Positions 26,430-36,611 of a stretch of 64,000 bases of DNA are shown here, piece by piece. Source of the DNA: Pseudomonas marvdashtae. Lineage in GTDB: Bacteria > Pseudomonadota > Gammaproteobacteria > Pseudomonadales > Pseudomonadaceae. The stretch lies in assembly GCF_014268655.2 (NCBI RefSeq), contig NZ_JABWQX020000001.1, forward strand, positions 1,456,001-1,520,000. The letters run 5' to 3'. The first letter of the stretch is position 1. Each line of letters opens with the position of its first letter. Under the pieces are notes generated by a model that was given only the letters and a program-made list of their open reading frames with translations, made no database searches and was not told the DNA's origin. Both the position numbers and the translations under genes were made by a program.

Positions 26430-26741
26430 ATGAACGACAGCATTTACCTCTCGATTCAAAACAGCCCGCGCTTCAAGGAGCTGGTGAGAAAGCGAGAGAA
26501 GTTCGCCTGGATTCTCTCGGCGATCATGCTTGGCTTGTATTCCGGCTTCATTCTCCTGATTGCTTACGGGCCCCACATACTGGGCGCAAAGATCAGTCCC
26601 GAGTCGACAATCACCTGGGGAATACCTATCGGTGTTGGCCTGATTCTCTCGGCATTTGTCCTGACCGGCATTTACGTACGACGCGCCAACGGCGAATTCG
26701 ACGACCTGAACAATGCGATTCTCAAGGAGGCTCAGCAATGA
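26430..26741 (+). CDS. DUF485 family membrane protein
   Basis: 103 residues: [20 protein letters not shown], then two membrane helices ([19 protein letters not shown] and [19 protein letters not shown]) and the terminal motif [17 protein letters not shown]. This is the small DUF485 partner (YjcH-like) that precedes actP in many bacteria. Its stop overlaps the actP start (ATGA), so the two are translationally coupled. It probably assists the symporter, but its exact role is unknown. Confidence 0.9.
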   Translation: MNDSIYLSIQNSPRFKELVRKREKFAWILSAIMLGLYSGFILLIAYGPHILGAKISPESTITWGIPIGVGLILSAFVLTGIYVRRANGEFDDLNNAILKEAQQ

Positions 26742-28396
26742 TCCGGCGTCTACTGGCTCTATTGAGTGTCGCAGCGTTTGCACCGGGTGTCTGGGCGGCT
26801 GATGCCGTGGCGGGTGCCGTGCAGAAACAACCTCTCAACGTCGCGGCTATCCTGATGTTCGTGGCCTTCGTCGGCGCGACCCTGTACATCACGTACTGGG
26901 CCTCGAAGAAAAACAACTCGGCGGCCGACTACTATGCGGCCGGCGGCAAGATCACCGGCTTCCAGAACGGCCTGGCAATCGCGGGCGACTACATGTCGGC
27001 GGCGTCCTTCCTGGGCATTTCCGCGTTGGTGTTCACGTCCGGTTATGACGGCCTGATCTACTCCATCGGCTTCCTGGTGGGCTGGCCGATCATTCTGTTC
27101 CTGATCGCCGAGCGCCTGCGTAACCTGGGTAAATACACCTTTGCCGACGTGGCGTCCTATCGCCTCGGGCAAACCCAGATTCGCAGTCTGTCCGCCTGCG
27201 GCTCGCTGGTGGTGGTGGCGTTCTACCTGATCGCGCAAATGGTCGGTGCCGGCAAGCTGATCCAGCTGCTGTTCGGCCTGGACTACCACGTCGCGGTGAT
27301 CCTGGTCGGCATCCTGATGTGCCTCTATGTGTTGTTCGGCGGCATGCTGGCGACCACTTGGGTACAGATCATCAAGGCGGTGCTGTTGCTGTCGGGTGCT
27401 TCGTTCATGGCCTTGATGGTGATGAAGCACGTCAACTTCGACTTCAACATGCTGTTCTCCGAGGCGGTAAAGGTTCACGCCAAGGGTGAGGCGATCATGA
27501 GCCCCGGCGGCTTGGTGAAGGATCCGATTTCGGCCTTCTCCCTGGGCCTGGCGCTGATGTTCGGTACCGCTGGCCTGCCACACATCCTGATGCGTTTCTT
27601 CACCGTGAGCGACGCCAAGGAAGCGCGCAAGAGCGTGCTGTACGCTACTGGCTTCATCGGCTACTTCTACATCCTGACCTTCATCATCGGCTTCGGCGCG
27701 ATCCTGCTGGTCAGCACCAACCCGGCCTTCAAGGACGCGGCGGGTGCCTTGCTGGGTGGTAACAACATGGCGGCGGTGCACCTGTCCAACGCGGTTGGCG
27801 GCAGCATCTTCCTGGGCTTCATCTCGGCGGTGGCGTTCGCGACCATCCTGGCGGTGGTAGCGGGCCTGACCCTGGCGGGTGCCTCGGCGGTGTCCCATGA
27901 CCTGTATGCCAGCGTGATCAAGAAAGGCAAGGCCAACGAGAAGGATGAGATTCGCGTCTCGAAAATCACCACCATCTGTCTGGCGGTGCTGGCGATCGGC
28001 CTGGGTATCCTGTTCGAGAAGCAGAACATCGCGTTCATGGTGGGCCTGGCTTTCTCTATCGCGGCGAGCTGCAACTTCCCGGTACTGCTGCTTTCGATGT
28101 ACTGGAAGAAGCTGACCACCCGTGGCGCCATGATTGGCGGCTGGCTGGGCCTGGTCAGTGCGGTGGGCCTGATGGTGCTCGGTCCGACCATTTGGGTGCA
28201 GATCATGGGTCACGAGAAGGCGATCTTCCCGTATGAATACCCTGCGCTGTTCTCGATGATCATCGCCTTTGTCGGCATCTGGTTCTTCTCCATCACCGAC
28301 AAGTCGGCTGCAGGCGCCAATGAGCGGGCGTTGTTCTTCCCGCAGTTCGTGCGTTCGCAGACTGGCCTGGGTGCGAGTGGGGCGGTTAACCACTGA
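26738..28396 (+). CDS. actP: Cation/acetate symporter
   Basis: 552 residues, SSS family. N-terminal signal-like helix ([20 protein letters not shown]), then [33 protein letters not shown], the sodium-binding ActP signature, and about 12 more membrane segments with [17 protein letters not shown]. Length and sequence match E. coli ActP (549). The ATG overlaps the DUF485 stop and has AAGGAGG 7 bases upstream; the frame is open further 5' but those codons lie inside the DUF485 gene. Imports acetate and related short carboxylates. Confidence 0.93.
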   Translation: MIRRLLALLSVAAFAPGVWAADAVAGAVQKQPLNVAAILMFVAFVGATLYITYWASKKNNSAADYYAAGGKITGFQNGLAIAGDYMSAASFLGISALVFTSGYDGLIYSIGFLVGWPIILFLIAERLRNLGKYTFADVASYRLGQTQIRSLSACGSLVVVAFYLIAQMVGAGKLIQLLFGLDYHVAVILVGILMCLYVLFGGMLATTWVQIIKAVLLLSGASFMALMVMKHVNFDFNMLFSEAVKVHAKGEAIMSPGGLVKDPISAFSLGLALMFGTAGLPHILMRFFTVSDAKEARKSVLYATGFIGYFYILTFIIGFGAILLVSTNPAFKDAAGALLGGNNMAAVHLSNAVGGSIFLGFISAVAFATILAVVAGLTLAGASAVSHDLYASVIKKGKANEKDEIRVSKITTICLAVLAIGLGILFEKQNIAFMVGLAFSIAASCNFPVLLLSMYWKKLTTRGAMIGGWLGLVSAVGLMVLGPTIWVQIMGHEKAIFPYEYPALFSMIIAFVGIWFFSITDKSAAGANERALFFPQFVRSQTGLGASGAVNH

Positions 28397-28435
28397 GATG
28401 ACTTGAAGGCTGCTGATTAGGGCCTTTGTCTAACG

Positions 28436-28467
28436 AAATACCCCGGTCGAGAGGCCGGGGTATTTTT
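28436..28467 (+). terminator. Rho-independent terminator after actP
   Basis: Stem AAATACCCCGG / CCGGGGTATTT with a short loop, then TTT, 40 bases after the actP stop. Confidence 0.92.
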
Positions 28468-28514
28468 GTTTGGGCGGGTTATCACCACGCTTTGAAGGGA
28501 TAAACAAGGGTAGA

Positions 28515-28557
28515 AACAAAACAGCCCCTGCTCTTATATAAGAAGCAGGGGCTGTTT
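28515..28557 (-). terminator. Rho-independent terminator of gltA
   Basis: Arms ACAGCCCCTGCT and AGCAGGGGCTGT (28521-28555) around a TTATATAAGA-type loop. On the minus strand the stem is followed by TTTTGTTTC. It lies 34 bases after the gltA stop. Confidence 0.88.
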
Positions 28558-28590
28558 CAGTGCTGCGTAGGATCTATTGCAAGGCAGGCC

Positions 28591-29880
28591 TTACTTGCGA
28601 TCTTCCAGCTTGGTGATGTCGCGCGACTTGTAGCCGGTGTACAGCTGGCGAGGGCGGCCGATCTTGTACGGGCTGGAGAGCATTTCCTTCCAGTGGGAGA
28701 TCCAGCCGACGGTCCGCGCCAGGGCGAAGATCACGGTGAACATGCTGGTTGGAATGCCGATCGCCTTGAGGATGATCCCCGAGTAGAAGTCGACGTTCGG
28801 GTACAGCGAGCGCTCGATGAAGTACGGGTCGGTCAGGGCGATCTCTTCCAGGCGCATGGCCAGTTCGAGTTGCGGATCGTTCTTGATCCCCAGTTCCTTG
28901 AGCACTTCGTCGCAGGTCTGCTTCATCACGGTGGCGCGTGGGTCGCGGTTCTTGTAGACCCGGTGACCGAAGCCCATCAGCTTGAACGGATCGTTCTTGT
29001 CCTTGGCCTTGGCGATGAACTTGTCGATGTTCGAGACATCGCCGATTTCATCGAGCATGGTCAATACCGCTTCGTTCGCACCGCCGTGGGCAGGGCCCCA
29101 GAGTGCGGCGATACCGGCGGCAATGCAGGCGAACGGGTTGGCACCCGACGAACCGGCCAGGCGCACGGTGGACGTTGAGGCGTTCTGCTCGTGATCGGCA
29201 TGGAGGATGAAGATCCGGTCCATGGCCTTGGCGAGCACCGGGCTGATCGGTTTGATCTCGCACGGGGTGTTGAACATCATATGCAGGAAGTTTTCTGCAT
29301 AGGTCAGGTCGTTGCGCGGGTACATCATGGGCTGGCCCATGGAGTACTTGTAGACCATGGCTGCCAGGGTTGGCATCTTCGCCACCAGGCGGATCGCGGA
29401 GATTTCGCGATGCTGGGGGTTATTGATGTCCAGGGAGTCGTGGTAGAAGGCCGAGAGGGCGCCGACAACGCCGCACATGACGGCCATCGGGTGGGCATCG
29501 CGACGGAAACCGTTGAAGAAGGTCTTCAACTGTTCGTGAACCATGGTGTGGTTCTTCACGGTGCTGACGAACTGGGCCTTTTGCTCTGCGGTCGGCAGCT
29601 CGCCGTTGAGCAGCAGGTAGCAGGTTTCCAGGTAGTCCGATTTTTCAGCCAGTTGTTCGATCGGATAGCCGCGGTGCAGCAGGATGCCGTTGTCGCCGTC
29701 GATATAGGTGATTTTCGACTCGCACGAAGCGGTCGACATGAAACCTGGGTCAAAGGTGAAACGGCCCGTGGCCGTCAGGCCCCGTACGTCGATTACATCG
29801 GGACCAACGGTGCCGGTTAAAATGGGCAGCTCGACGGGGGCTGCGCCCTCGATGATCAACTGCGCTTTTTTGTCAGCCAT
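28591..29880 (-). CDS. gltA: Citrate synthase
   Basis: 429 residues, first enzyme of the TCA cycle (acetyl-CoA + oxaloacetate to citrate), type II hexameric form. Catalytic residues are visible: His in [13 protein letters not shown], His in [15 protein letters not shown] and Asp in [10 protein letters not shown]. An N-terminal beta-rich segment ([20 protein letters not shown]) is typical of NADH-sensitive bacterial enzymes. AGGAGG precedes the ATG. Divergent from sdhC across a 365-base spacer, as in other pseudomonads. Confidence 0.97.
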   Translation of the reverse strand: MADKKAQLIIEGAAPVELPILTGTVGPDVIDVRGLTATGRFTFDPGFMSTASCESKITYIDGDNGILLHRGYPIEQLAEKSDYLETCYLLLNGELPTAEQKAQFVSTVKNHTMVHEQLKTFFNGFRRDAHPMAVMCGVVGALSAFYHDSLDINNPQHREISAIRLVAKMPTLAAMVYKYSMGQPMMYPRNDLTYAENFLHMMFNTPCEIKPISPVLAKAMDRIFILHADHEQNASTSTVRLAGSSGANPFACIAAGIAALWGPAHGGANEAVLTMLDEIGDVSNIDKFIAKAKDKNDPFKLMGFGHRVYKNRDPRATVMKQTCDEVLKELGIKNDPQLELAMRLEEIALTDPYFIERSLYPNVDFYSGIILKAIGIPTSMFTVIFALARTVGWISHWKEMLSSPYKIGRPRQLYTGYKSRDITKLEDRK

Positions 29881-30245
29881 GTGGCCTCCTATTAATGCTT
29901 GGAATCATCAGACAGACCCCCCACGCAGGGCCCGCACCACTATAGTGAGATAAATCCGAATGTCAATTTGCCTAAAGTCTTGCTCCAGAAGGCTTTAACC
30001 GGACTTTTTCCGCGAAATTGACTGCCATTTACGCCTTTTATGGCGCTTGTGCAATGCGCTATTAGGGGAAGGTGAACGCGTTGTCATTAGTAGCCTAACT
30101 GTCTATACTCGGCCACCGACCGCCAGGGGCTTTTGGGCCTGCTTTCTTGGGGGTCGTCACTCCCTGGGTGGTGAGTACCTGACCAGTGCGCGCCCCAACA
30201 ACTTTGCCCTGATTGTTAGGGGCTCTTCAGTGTGAAAAATAAGCC
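29881..30245. promoter_or_regulatory. gltA-sdhC divergent control region
   Basis: 365 bases with no convincing gene. The gltA-proximal half is AT-rich and must carry divergent promoters, though I cannot place them with certainty. The sdhC-proximal part holds a hairpin and mini-ORF, described separately. A 62-codon frame at 30047 has no ribosome site and was not accepted. Confidence 0.6.
30192..30223 (+). promoter_or_regulatory. sdhC leader hairpin covering a Shine-Dalgarno sequence
   Basis: GCCCCAACAA (30192-30201) pairs with TTGTT-A-GGGGC (30213-30223), a 10-bp stem with one bulged A and an 11-base loop. The 3' arm contains AGGGG (30218-30222), the best ribosome-binding sequence before sdhC, so folding would hide it. 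Function is inferred. Confidence 0.55.
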
Positions 30246-30249
30246 GTGA
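30232..30249 (+). CDS. Five-codon leader ORF overlapping the sdhC start
   Basis: GTG AAA AAT AAG CCG TGA, 9 bases after AGGGG. Its TGA overlaps the sdhC GTG (GTGA). sdhC itself has no ribosome site at a normal distance and an in-frame stop TAA at 30240-30242, so translation of sdhC probably depends on ribosomes ending at this mini-ORF. Confidence 0.4.
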   Translation: MKNKP

Positions 30250-30620
30250 AAAGCCAACGACCTGTAAACCTAGACCTAAGGACCATCAAACTCCCAGTCA
30301 CTGCTTACACGTCCATTCTTCACCGTATTTCCGGTGTCATCCTCTTCGTCAGCCTGGCCATCATGCTTTACGCATTGGACAAGTCGCTCGATTCGGAAGA
30401 AGGCTTCGGTCAGGTGAAAGCGTGTCTGACCAGTCCGCTAGCCAAGCTAGTGATTTGGGGCATCCTGTCCGCCTTGCTGTATCACCTGGTAGCCGGCGTG
30501 CGCCACTTGATCATGGACATGGGCATCGGTGAGACGCTGGAAGGCGGCAAGCTGGGCTCGAAAATCGTTATCGCCGTTTCGGTGGTGGTAATCGTTCTGG
30601 CAGGAGTCTGGATATGGTAA
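30246..30620 (+). CDS. sdhC: Succinate dehydrogenase cytochrome b556 subunit
   Basis: 124 residues, membrane anchor of complex II. Begins VKSQRPVNLDLRTIKLPVTAYTSILHRISG (the His-Arg-Ile-Ser-Gly heme/quinone motif), with three membrane helices and YHLVAGVRHLIMDMG, carrying the probable axial heme histidine. The GTG at 30246 is the only possible start because of the upstream in-frame stop. First gene of sdhCDAB; overlaps sdhD by 7 bases. Confidence 0.95.
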   Translation: MKSQRPVNLDLRTIKLPVTAYTSILHRISGVILFVSLAIMLYALDKSLDSEEGFGQVKACLTSPLAKLVIWGILSALLYHLVAGVRHLIMDMGIGETLEGGKLGSKIVIAVSVVVIVLAGVWIW

Positions 30621-30982
30621 CCAACGTCACGAACCTTTCGCGTTCGGGCCTTTACGACTGGATGGCCCAGCGTGTGTCTGCGGTCGTTCTCGCGGCTTAT
30701 TTCATTTTCCTGATCGGATATGTAGTAGCCAACCCCGGCCTGGGCTACGCCCAATGGCACGAACTGTTTGCAAACAACTGGATGCGTATCTTCAGTCTGC
30801 TGGCACTTGTTGCACTGGGCGCTCACGCCTGGGTCGGCATGTGGACCATCGCCACCGACTACCTGACGCAAATGGCGTTCGGCAAGTCGGCGACTGCCGT
30901 ACGTTTCCTCTTCCAGGCAGTATGCGGCGTTGCGATGTTCGCTTACTTCGTCTGGGGTGTGCAGATTCTCTGGGGTATCTGA
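30614..30982 (+). CDS. sdhD: Succinate dehydrogenase membrane anchor subunit
   Basis: 122 residues with three membrane helices: LYDWMAQRVSAVVLAAYFIFLIGYV, IFSLLALVALGAHAWVGMWTIATDYL and FLFQAVCGVAMFAYFVWGVQILWGI. The conserved GAHAWVGMW region carries the SdhD histidine. Forms the quinone site with SdhC. Overlaps sdhC by 7 bases and is followed by sdhA after 3. Confidence 0.95.
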   Translation: MVTNVTNLSRSGLYDWMAQRVSAVVLAAYFIFLIGYVVANPGLGYAQWHELFANNWMRIFSLLALVALGAHAWVGMWTIATDYLTQMAFGKSATAVRFLFQAVCGVAMFAYFVWGVQILWGI

Positions 30983-30985
30983 TTC

Positions 30986-32758
30986 ATGGCTAACATTCCA
31001 ACGATTTCTTTCGACGCCATCATCATTGGTGGTGGCGGTGCCGGCATGCGCGCAGCGCTGCAACTGGCACAGGGTGGTCACAAGACTGCCGTGATCACCA
31101 AGGTGTTCCCGACCCGTTCGCACACCGTTTCCGCCCAGGGCGGCATCACTTGCGCCATCGCTTCGGCCGACCCGAACGATGACTGGCGCTGGCATATGTA
31201 CGATACCGTCAAGGGTTCCGACTACATCGGTGACCAGGACGCTATCGAGTACATGTGCCAGGAAGGCCCGGCTGCTGTTTACGAGCTGGACCACATGGGC
31301 ATGCCGTTCTCGCGTACCGAACAGGGTCGTATCTACCAGCGTCCTTTCGGTGGCCAGTCCAAGGACTACGGCAAGGGCGGCCAGGCCGCACGTACTTGCG
31401 CGGCGTCCGACCGTACCGGTCACGCACTGCTGCACACCCTTTATCAGGGTAACCTGAAAGCCGGTACCGTGTTCCTGAACGAGTACTACGCTGTCGACCT
31501 GGTGAAGAATCAGGACGGCGCTTTTGTCGGCGTGATCGCGATCTGCATCGAAACCGGCGAAACCACCTACATCCGCGCCAAGGCCACCGTACTGGCTACC
31601 GGCGGCGCAGGCCGTATCTACGCGTCCACCACCAACGCCCTGATCAACACCGGTGACGGCGTCGGCATGGCACTGCGTGCTGGCGTGCCGGTGCAAGACA
31701 TCGAAATGTGGCAGTTCCACCCGACCGGCATCGCCGGCGCCGGCGTGCTGGTCACCGAAGGTTGCCGCGGTGAAGGTGGTTACCTGATCAACAAGCACGG
31801 CGAGCGTTTCATGGAGCGTTATGCGCCGAACGCCAAGGACCTTGCCGGTCGTGACGTCGTGGCTCGTTCGATGGTTAAAGAGATCATCGCCGGTAACGGC
31901 TGTGGCCCGAATGGCGACCACGTGATGCTCAAGCTCGATCACCTGGGCGAGGAAGTGCTGCACAGCCGCCTGCCTGGTATCTGCGAGTTGTCCAAGACCT
32001 TCGCTCACGTCGACCCGGTCGTTGCGCCTGTTCCGGTCGTTCCAACCTGCCACTATATGATGGGCGGCGTTGCCACCAACATTCATGGCCAGGCGATCAC
32101 CCAGAACGCCGAAGGCGTGGACGAAATCATCCCTGGCCTGTTCGCGGTGGGTGAAGTGGCTTGCGTATCGGTCCACGGTGCCAACCGCTTGGGCGGCAAC
32201 TCACTGCTCGACCTGGTGGTCTTCGGCCGTGCTGCCGGCCTGCACCTGGAAAAAGCCCTGACCGACGGTATCGAATACCGCGACGCCAGCGACACCGATA
32301 TCGATGTGGCACTCAAGCGTCTGGCTGGCCTCAACGAGCGTACCGAAGGCGAAGACGTCGCCACCCTGCGTCGCGAGCTGCAAAGCTGCATGCAGAACTA
32401 CTTCGGTGTGTTCCGTACCGGCGAATACATGCAGAAGGGTATCGCCCAGCTCGCACAATTGCGTGAACGAATTGCCAACGTGAAGATCAACGATAAGTCG
32501 CAGGCGTTCAACACTGCCCGTATCGAAGCGCTGGAATTGCAGAACCTGCTGGAAGTGGCCGAAGCCACCGCCATCGCGGCTGAAGTGCGTAAAGAGTCCC
32601 GTGGTGCCCACGCCCGCGAAGACTATGAAGACCGTGACGACGAAAACTGGCTGTGCCACACCTTGTACTTCCCGGGTGATAAGCGCGTGACCAAGCGTGC
32701 CGTGAACTTCTCGCCGAAGACTGTTCCGACTTTCGAACCAAAAGTCCGGACTTATTAA
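30986..32758 (+). CDS. sdhA: Succinate dehydrogenase flavoprotein subunit
   Basis: 590 residues. FAD fold ([20 protein letters not shown]), the covalent-FAD histidine motif [12 protein letters not shown], the active-site region [18 protein letters not shown] and [22 protein letters not shown] near the C-terminal third; ends with the typical TFEPKVRTY. Oxidises succinate to fumarate on the cytoplasmic side of complex II. Confidence 0.97.
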   Translation: MANIPTISFDAIIIGGGGAGMRAALQLAQGGHKTAVITKVFPTRSHTVSAQGGITCAIASADPNDDWRWHMYDTVKGSDYIGDQDAIEYMCQEGPAAVYELDHMGMPFSRTEQGRIYQRPFGGQSKDYGKGGQAARTCAASDRTGHALLHTLYQGNLKAGTVFLNEYYAVDLVKNQDGAFVGVIAICIETGETTYIRAKATVLATGGAGRIYASTTNALINTGDGVGMALRAGVPVQDIEMWQFHPTGIAGAGVLVTEGCRGEGGYLINKHGERFMERYAPNAKDLAGRDVVARSMVKEIIAGNGCGPNGDHVMLKLDHLGEEVLHSRLPGICELSKTFAHVDPVVAPVPVVPTCHYMMGGVATNIHGQAITQNAEGVDEIIPGLFAVGEVACVSVHGANRLGGNSLLDLVVFGRAAGLHLEKALTDGIEYRDASDTDIDVALKRLAGLNERTEGEDVATLRRELQSCMQNYFGVFRTGEYMQKGIAQLAQLRERIANVKINDKSQAFNTARIEALELQNLLEVAEATAIAAEVRKESRGAHAREDYEDRDDENWLCHTLYFPGDKRVTKRAVNFSPKTVPTFEPKVRTY

Positions 32759-32769
32759 GGGTGACCGCT

Positions 32770-33474
32770 ATGTTGCAAGTCAGTGTTTATCGCTACAACC
32801 CTGATCAGGACGCTGCGCCGTTCATGCAGGACTTCCAGGTCGATACCGGTGGTAAAGACCTGATGGTGCTGGACGTGTTGGCCCTGATCAAAGAGCAGGA
32901 CGAAGGTTTCTCGTATCGTCGCTCGTGCCGCGAGGGCGTTTGCGGCTCCGACGGCATGAACATCAACGGCAAGAACGGCTTGGCCTGCATCACGCCGCTG
33001 TCGGCCGTGGTCAAGGGCAACAAGCTGATCGTTCGCCCGCTGCCAGGTCTGCCGGTCATCCGTGACCTGGTCGTCGATATGAGCATCTTCTACAAGCAAT
33101 ACGAGAAGGTGAAGCCATTCCTGCAGAACGACACGCCGGCTCCGGCCATCGAGCGTCTGCAGTCTCCGGAAGAGCGTGAAAAGCTCGACGGTCTGTACGA
33201 GTGCATCCTGTGTGCCTGCTGCTCGACCTCGTGCCCATCCTTCTGGTGGAACCCGGACAAATTCCTGGGCCCGGCCGCCCTGCTGCAAGCGTATCGCTTC
33301 CTGGCAGACAGCCGCGACACCAAGACGTCCGAGCGTCTGGCCGCACTGGATGACCCGTTCAGCGTATTCCGCTGCCGCGGGATCATGAACTGCGTCAACG
33401 TCTGCCCGAAAGGCCTGAACCCGACCAAGGCCATCGGTCACGTACGTAACATGCTGCTGCAAAACGGCGTGTGA
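32770..33474 (+). CDS. sdhB: Succinate dehydrogenase iron-sulfur subunit
   Basis: 234 residues from the ATG (MLQVSVYRYNPD) with AAGGGTGA upstream; the GTG three codons earlier is less likely. Binds three clusters: 2Fe-2S (RRSCREGVCGSDGMNING...C), 4Fe-4S (CILCACCSTSCPSFWW) and 3Fe-4S (CRGIMNCVNVCPKGLNP). Passes electrons from SdhA to quinone. Confidence 0.97.
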   Translation: MLQVSVYRYNPDQDAAPFMQDFQVDTGGKDLMVLDVLALIKEQDEGFSYRRSCREGVCGSDGMNINGKNGLACITPLSAVVKGNKLIVRPLPGLPVIRDLVVDMSIFYKQYEKVKPFLQNDTPAPAIERLQSPEEREKLDGLYECILCACCSTSCPSFWWNPDKFLGPAALLQAYRFLADSRDTKTSERLAALDDPFSVFRCRGIMNCVNVCPKGLNPTKAIGHVRNMLLQNGV

Positions 33475-33553
33475 TTCAGCTGCTGTACCCGTAGAACCGC
33501 TGTACCCGTAGAGGCGAGGGCGTGGGCTTCAACCCACGTCCTGGCTATAACCA

Positions 33554-33586
33554 GAACAGCCACTCACAAAGTGGCAGTTCTTATTT
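33554..33586 (+). terminator. Probable sdh terminator or attenuator
   Basis: GAAC-A-GCCACT / AGTGGC-A-GTTC stem (33554-33579) with a CACAA loop and one A-A mismatch, followed by TTATTTT. It lies 80 bases after sdhB in the 262-base spacer before sucA. Smaller hairpins flank it: CGTGGG/CCCACG at 33521-33538 and TCCGGG/CCCGGA at 33612-33629. Confidence 0.6.
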
Positions 33587-33736
33587 TGAAGAAATGAGAC
33601 AAGCAGGGGCATCCGGGCTGGTACCCGGACTATCAGCGTGATCCTAAGTGGCTTGTTTTAGTCGCTGCACTCGGACTTCTGCAAGTTTGCTCGGTGTTTT
33701 CGCCGATGGTGTTCCCCAAATCGAGGGTGACCAAGC

Positions 33737-36568
33737 ATGCAAGAAAGCGTGATGCAGCGCATGTGGAACAGTGCCCACCTCTCCGGTGGTAACGCTGCCT
33801 ATGTGGAAGAGCTCTACGAGCTCTACCTGCACGACCCTAACGCTGTGCCAGAAGAATGGCGCACCTACTTTCAGAAGTTGCCAGCTGACGGTAACTCTGC
33901 CACTGATGTTTCGCACTCGACGATTCGCGATCATTTCGTGCTGCTGGCAAAGAACCAGCGCCGCGCCCAACCGGTGTCTGCCGGCAGCGTGAGCTCCGAG
34001 CATGAAAAGAAGCAAGTTGAAGTACTGAGACTGATCCAGGCCTACCGGATGCGCGGCCACCAGGCAGCCCAGCTGGACCCGCTGGGGCTGTGGCAGCGTC
34101 CTGCACCTGCAGACCTGTCGATCACTCATTACGGCTTGACCAATGCCGATCTTGATACGACCTTCCGTGCCGGCGACCTGTTCATCGGCAAAGAGGAAGC
34201 GAGCCTACGCGAAATTCACGAAGCGTTGCAGCAGACATATTGCCGCACCATCGGCGCTGAATTTACGCACATCACCGATTCCGAGCAGCGCCAGTGGTTC
34301 CAGCAGCGTCTGGAAAGCGTTCGTGGTCGTCCGGCTTACTCCGCGGATATCAAGAGTCACTTGCTCGAGCGCGTCACCGCCGGTGAAGGCTTGGAGAAGT
34401 ACCTGGGCACCAAGTACCCGGGCACCAAGCGTTTCGGGCTGGAAGGCGGTGAAAGCCTGATTCCAATGCTCGACGAGCTGATCCAGCGTTCCGGTTCCTA
34501 CGGCACCAAGGAAGTCGTCATCGGCATGGCCCACCGTGGCCGCCTGAACGTACTGGTCAACACCTTCGGCAAGAACCCGCGCGAGCTGTTCGACGAGTTC
34601 GAAGGCAAGAAGAAGGTCGAGCTGGGCTCCGGTGACGTGAAATACCACCAGGGCTTCTCGTCCAACGTGATGACCACAGGTGGCGAAGTGCACCTGGCCA
34701 TGGCGTTCAACCCGTCCCACCTGGAAATCGTTTCCCCGGTGGTCGAGGGTTCGGTCCGCGCCCGTCAGGATCGTCGCAACGACCCGACCGGCGAGAAGGT
34801 GCTGCCGATCTCCATCCACGGTGACGCGGCATTCGCCGGTCAAGGCGTGGTCATGGAAACCTTCCAGATGTCGCAGACCCGCGGTTTCAAGACCGGCGGT
34901 ACCGTGCACATCGTGATCAACAACCAGGTCGGTTTCACCATCAGCAACCCGCTGGACTCGCGTTCCACCGAGTACGCTACCGACGTCGCGAAAATGATCC
35001 AGGCGCCGATTCTCCATGTGAATGGCGATGACCCGGAAGCCGTGCTGTTCGTGACCCAGTTGGCCATCGACTACCGCATGCAGTTCAAGCGTGACGTGGT
35101 AATCGACCTGGTCTGCTACCGCCGTCGCGGCCACAACGAGGCCGACGAGCCAAGTGGCACCCAGCCGCTGATGTACCAGCAGATCGCCAAGCAGCGCACC
35201 ACCCGTGAGCTGTACGCCGAGCGCCTGACCCAAGGCGGCGTCCTGGATGCCGCGCGCGTCCAGGAAAAAGTCGATGAATATCGCAACGCCCTGGACAACG
35301 GCCTGCATGTGGTAAAGAGCCTGGTCAAGGAGCCGAACAAAGAGCTGTTCGTGGACTGGCGTCCGTATCTGGGCCACGCCTGGACCGCTCGTCACGACAC
35401 GCGTTTCGACCTCAAGACCTTGCAAGAGCTGTCCGCCAAGCTGCTGGAAATTCCGGAAGGCTTCGTGGTCCAGCGCCAGGTTTCGAAAATCTACGAAGAC
35501 CGGCAGAAGATGCAAGCCGGTGGCTTGCCGATCAACTGGGGTTACGCTGAAACCATGGCGTACGCGACCCTGGCGTTCGAAGGCCACCCGATTCGCATGA
35601 CCGGTCAGGACATCGGTCGCGGTACGTTCTCGCACCGTCACGCTGTCTTGCACAACCAGAAAGACGCGGGTACCTACATCCCGCTGCAAAACCTGTACAA
35701 GGGCCAGCCACGTTTCGACCTGTACGATTCGCTGCTGTCCGAGGAAGCCGTCCTGGCGTTCGAATATGGCTATTCCACCACCGAGCCGAATGCGCTGGTG
35801 ATCTGGGAAGCCCAGTTCGGCGACTTCGCCAACGGTGCCCAGGTGGTCGTCGACCAGTTCATCACCAGCGGCGAGCACAAGTGGGGTCGTCTCTGCGGCC
35901 TGACCATGCTGTTGCCACACGGTTATGAAGGGCAGGGGCCGGAGCACTCTTCGGCACGTCTGGAGCGTTACCTGCAACTGTGCGCCGAGCACAACGTCCA
36001 GGTTTGCGTACCGACGACCCCCGCGCAGATCTACCACCTGCTGCGTCGTCAAGTCATCCGTCCGCTGCGCAAGCCGCTGATCGTGCTGACCCCCAAGTCG
36101 CTGTTGCGGCACAAGCTGGCGATTTCCACGCTCGAAGACCTGGCCGAAGGCTCGTTCCAGACCGTTATCTCGGAAATCGATACCCTGGACGCGGCGAAGG
36201 TGACTCGCCTGGTCCTGTGCAGCGGCAAGGTCTACTACGACCTGCTGGAAAAACGTCGTGCCGAAGGCCGCGAAGACATCGCCATCGTGCGTATCGAGCA
36301 GCTTTACCCGTTCCCGGAAGAGGACCTGATGGAGGCCATCGCGCCTTACACCAATCTCACCCACGCGGTGTGGTGTCAGGAAGAACCGATGAACCAAGGC
36401 GCGTGGTACAGCAGCCAGCATCACCTGCGTCGCAGCATCGGCAACCATAAGAAGGGCCTGGGCCTGGAGTACGCCGGTCGTGATGCCTCCGCTGCACCTG
36501 CGTGTGGTTATGCGTCGATGCACGCCGAGCAGCAGGAAAAACTGCTGCAAGATGCCTTCACTGTTTAA
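33737..36568 (+). CDS. sucA: 2-oxoglutarate dehydrogenase E1 component
   Basis: 943 residues, thiamine-diphosphate decarboxylase of the 2-oxoglutarate dehydrogenase complex. Seen: N-terminal YVEELYELYLHDPNAVPEEW (E2-binding peptide), KYPGTKRFGLEGGESLIPMLDEL, GMAHRGRLNVLVN, HGDAAFAGQGVVMET (TPP/metal site) and GQDIGRGTFSHRHAVLHNQ in the transketolase-like half. GAGGGTGA precedes the ATG. First gene of sucAB-lpd-sucCD. Confidence 0.97.
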   Translation: MQESVMQRMWNSAHLSGGNAAYVEELYELYLHDPNAVPEEWRTYFQKLPADGNSATDVSHSTIRDHFVLLAKNQRRAQPVSAGSVSSEHEKKQVEVLRLIQAYRMRGHQAAQLDPLGLWQRPAPADLSITHYGLTNADLDTTFRAGDLFIGKEEASLREIHEALQQTYCRTIGAEFTHITDSEQRQWFQQRLESVRGRPAYSADIKSHLLERVTAGEGLEKYLGTKYPGTKRFGLEGGESLIPMLDELIQRSGSYGTKEVVIGMAHRGRLNVLVNTFGKNPRELFDEFEGKKKVELGSGDVKYHQGFSSNVMTTGGEVHLAMAFNPSHLEIVSPVVEGSVRARQDRRNDPTGEKVLPISIHGDAAFAGQGVVMETFQMSQTRGFKTGGTVHIVINNQVGFTISNPLDSRSTEYATDVAKMIQAPILHVNGDDPEAVLFVTQLAIDYRMQFKRDVVIDLVCYRRRGHNEADEPSGTQPLMYQQIAKQRTTRELYAERLTQGGVLDAARVQEKVDEYRNALDNGLHVVKSLVKEPNKELFVDWRPYLGHAWTARHDTRFDLKTLQELSAKLLEIPEGFVVQRQVSKIYEDRQKMQAGGLPINWGYAETMAYATLAFEGHPIRMTGQDIGRGTFSHRHAVLHNQKDAGTYIPLQNLYKGQPRFDLYDSLLSEEAVLAFEYGYSTTEPNALVIWEAQFGDFANGAQVVVDQFITSGEHKWGRLCGLTMLLPHGYEGQGPEHSSARLERYLQLCAEHNVQVCVPTTPAQIYHLLRRQVIRPLRKPLIVLTPKSLLRHKLAISTLEDLAEGSFQTVISEIDTLDAAKVTRLVLCSGKVYYDLLEKRRAEGREDIAIVRIEQLYPFPEEDLMEAIAPYTNLTHAVWCQEEPMNQGAWYSSQHHLRRSIGNHKKGLGLEYAGRDASAAPACGYASMHAEQQEKLLQDAFTV

Positions 36569-36611
36569 CGCCTTCGCGCTGACTGAAACCGAATTTTAAG
36601 GACCCACAGAA

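Noticed and set aside
30047..30235. 62-codon frame in the gltA-sdhC spacer
   Set aside because: No ribosome site, atypical composition, and its 3' part forms the sdhC leader hairpin.
34205..36550. 781-codon minus-strand frame opposite sucA
   Set aside because: Antisense shadow of a clearly coding gene; His/Gln/Val-rich composition typical of reversed GC-rich codons.
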